Shown: one piece after another, positions 63,788 to 64,000 of the stretch | How positions within the stretch are numbered: the first letter of the stretch is position 1 | How the letters are laid out: each line of letters begins with the position of its first letter | From: Sebastes aleutianus | Lineage: Eukaryota; Chordata; Actinopteri; Perciformes; Sebastidae | DNA: 64,000 nt | Assembly: GCA_916700875.1 (NCBI GenBank) | Contig: CAKAKS010000067.1 | Span: forward strand, 26,959,433 to 27,023,432 | Direction of reading: 5' to 3' | Translations under genes and position numbers: made by a program | The notes under the pieces: generated by a model | Seen by the model: only the letters and a program-made list of their open reading frames with translations | Databases searched by the model: none | Told to the model about the DNA's origin: nothing

Positions 63788-64000
63788 GCGACGTCAGTTG
63801 CTTCAAACTGTGTGCCACATGCAGAGGCGTGGTACTTGCACGTCACGCCACTTGATAAAAGAATTCCGCGTAGGATACACCTGTGTTCCCTCGCTCTAGG
63901 GCCCCCCAGAAGCCTCCTCGTCTCCTCGAGATGCATTTAAGGGGATTGGAATATCCTTCATGATGGCGGAGGAGGAACGATTTCCGGGACACGGGAGGAG
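63788..64000. other. GC-rich end of window, possible promoter of an off-window gene
   Basis: The sequence becomes CpG-rich and holds an ETS-like TTTCCGGGA (63,980 area) and an ATG at 63,963 beginning MAEEERFPGHG on the plus strand. It could be the start of a first exon reading right, or a divergent promoter. Only 38 bases of the frame are visible. Confidence 0.3.

Overview
The window is vertebrate nuclear DNA, almost certainly from a ray-finned (perciform-like) teleost. The evidence is short introns with GT-AG borders, dense non-autonomous DNA transposons and fish-type SINE/LINE fragments, and vertebrate orthologues in an order that matches human 14q11-q12 (DHRS1, HOMEZ, RNF212B and NEDD8 all map there). 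There is no bacterial or viral gene content; nearly all short ORFs are shadows of exons or of repeats.

Layout. (1) 1-24,721, minus strand: one very large gene for a secreted coiled-coil protein. It has a TATA box, a signal-peptide exon, 18 single-copy 5' exons (about 454 codons), then an exon block repeated in tandem. Each block holds 22 small exons totalling 580 codons (583 in unit 2). Three complete blocks lie at 1-5,843, 5,844-11,711 and 11,712-18,754, and the first 4 bases of the window are already the next copy of the block's first exon, so the array runs off the left edge. All 22 exons have lengths divisible by 3 and phase-1 borders, so any number of blocks stays in frame. I do not recognise the family. 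(2) 24,722-28,950: intergenic DNA dominated by two related foldback elements, one carrying an embedded LINE 3' end. (3) 28,950-33,371, plus strand: dhrs1, 8 coding exons, 309 aa, with a 27-bp minisatellite in an intron. (4) 33,372-37,950: intergenic, with a decayed THAP-like fragment, a hAT-like element, and two upstream partial copies of the homez leader. (5) 37,957-42,520, plus strand: homez, with its whole coding region in one exon. (6) 43,928-49,290, minus strand: rnf212b, a meiotic RING protein, tail-to-tail with homez; its probable promoter carries a minisatellite of CCAAT boxes. (7) 51,379-58,241, minus strand: two tandem ZP-domain (ZP3-like egg-coat) genes, each with signal peptide and furin-type site. 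(8) 59,403-62,749, plus strand: nedd8, four coding exons, the first separated by a 2.6-kb repeat-filled intron. (9) 62,750-64,000: mostly a MITE and a GC-rich end that may be the promoter of a gene outside the window.

How the genes relate: dhrs1 and the coiled-coil gene are divergent; homez and rnf212b are convergent; the ZP pair is divergent from nedd8. They belong to separate pathways (SDR metabolism, transcription, meiotic crossover control, egg coat, neddylation), so the neighbourhood is best read as conserved synteny plus two local expansions: the exon-block array and the ZP pair. The most notable feature is the exon-block array, whose units show mosaic similarity to each other, as expected from unequal crossing-over and gene conversion.
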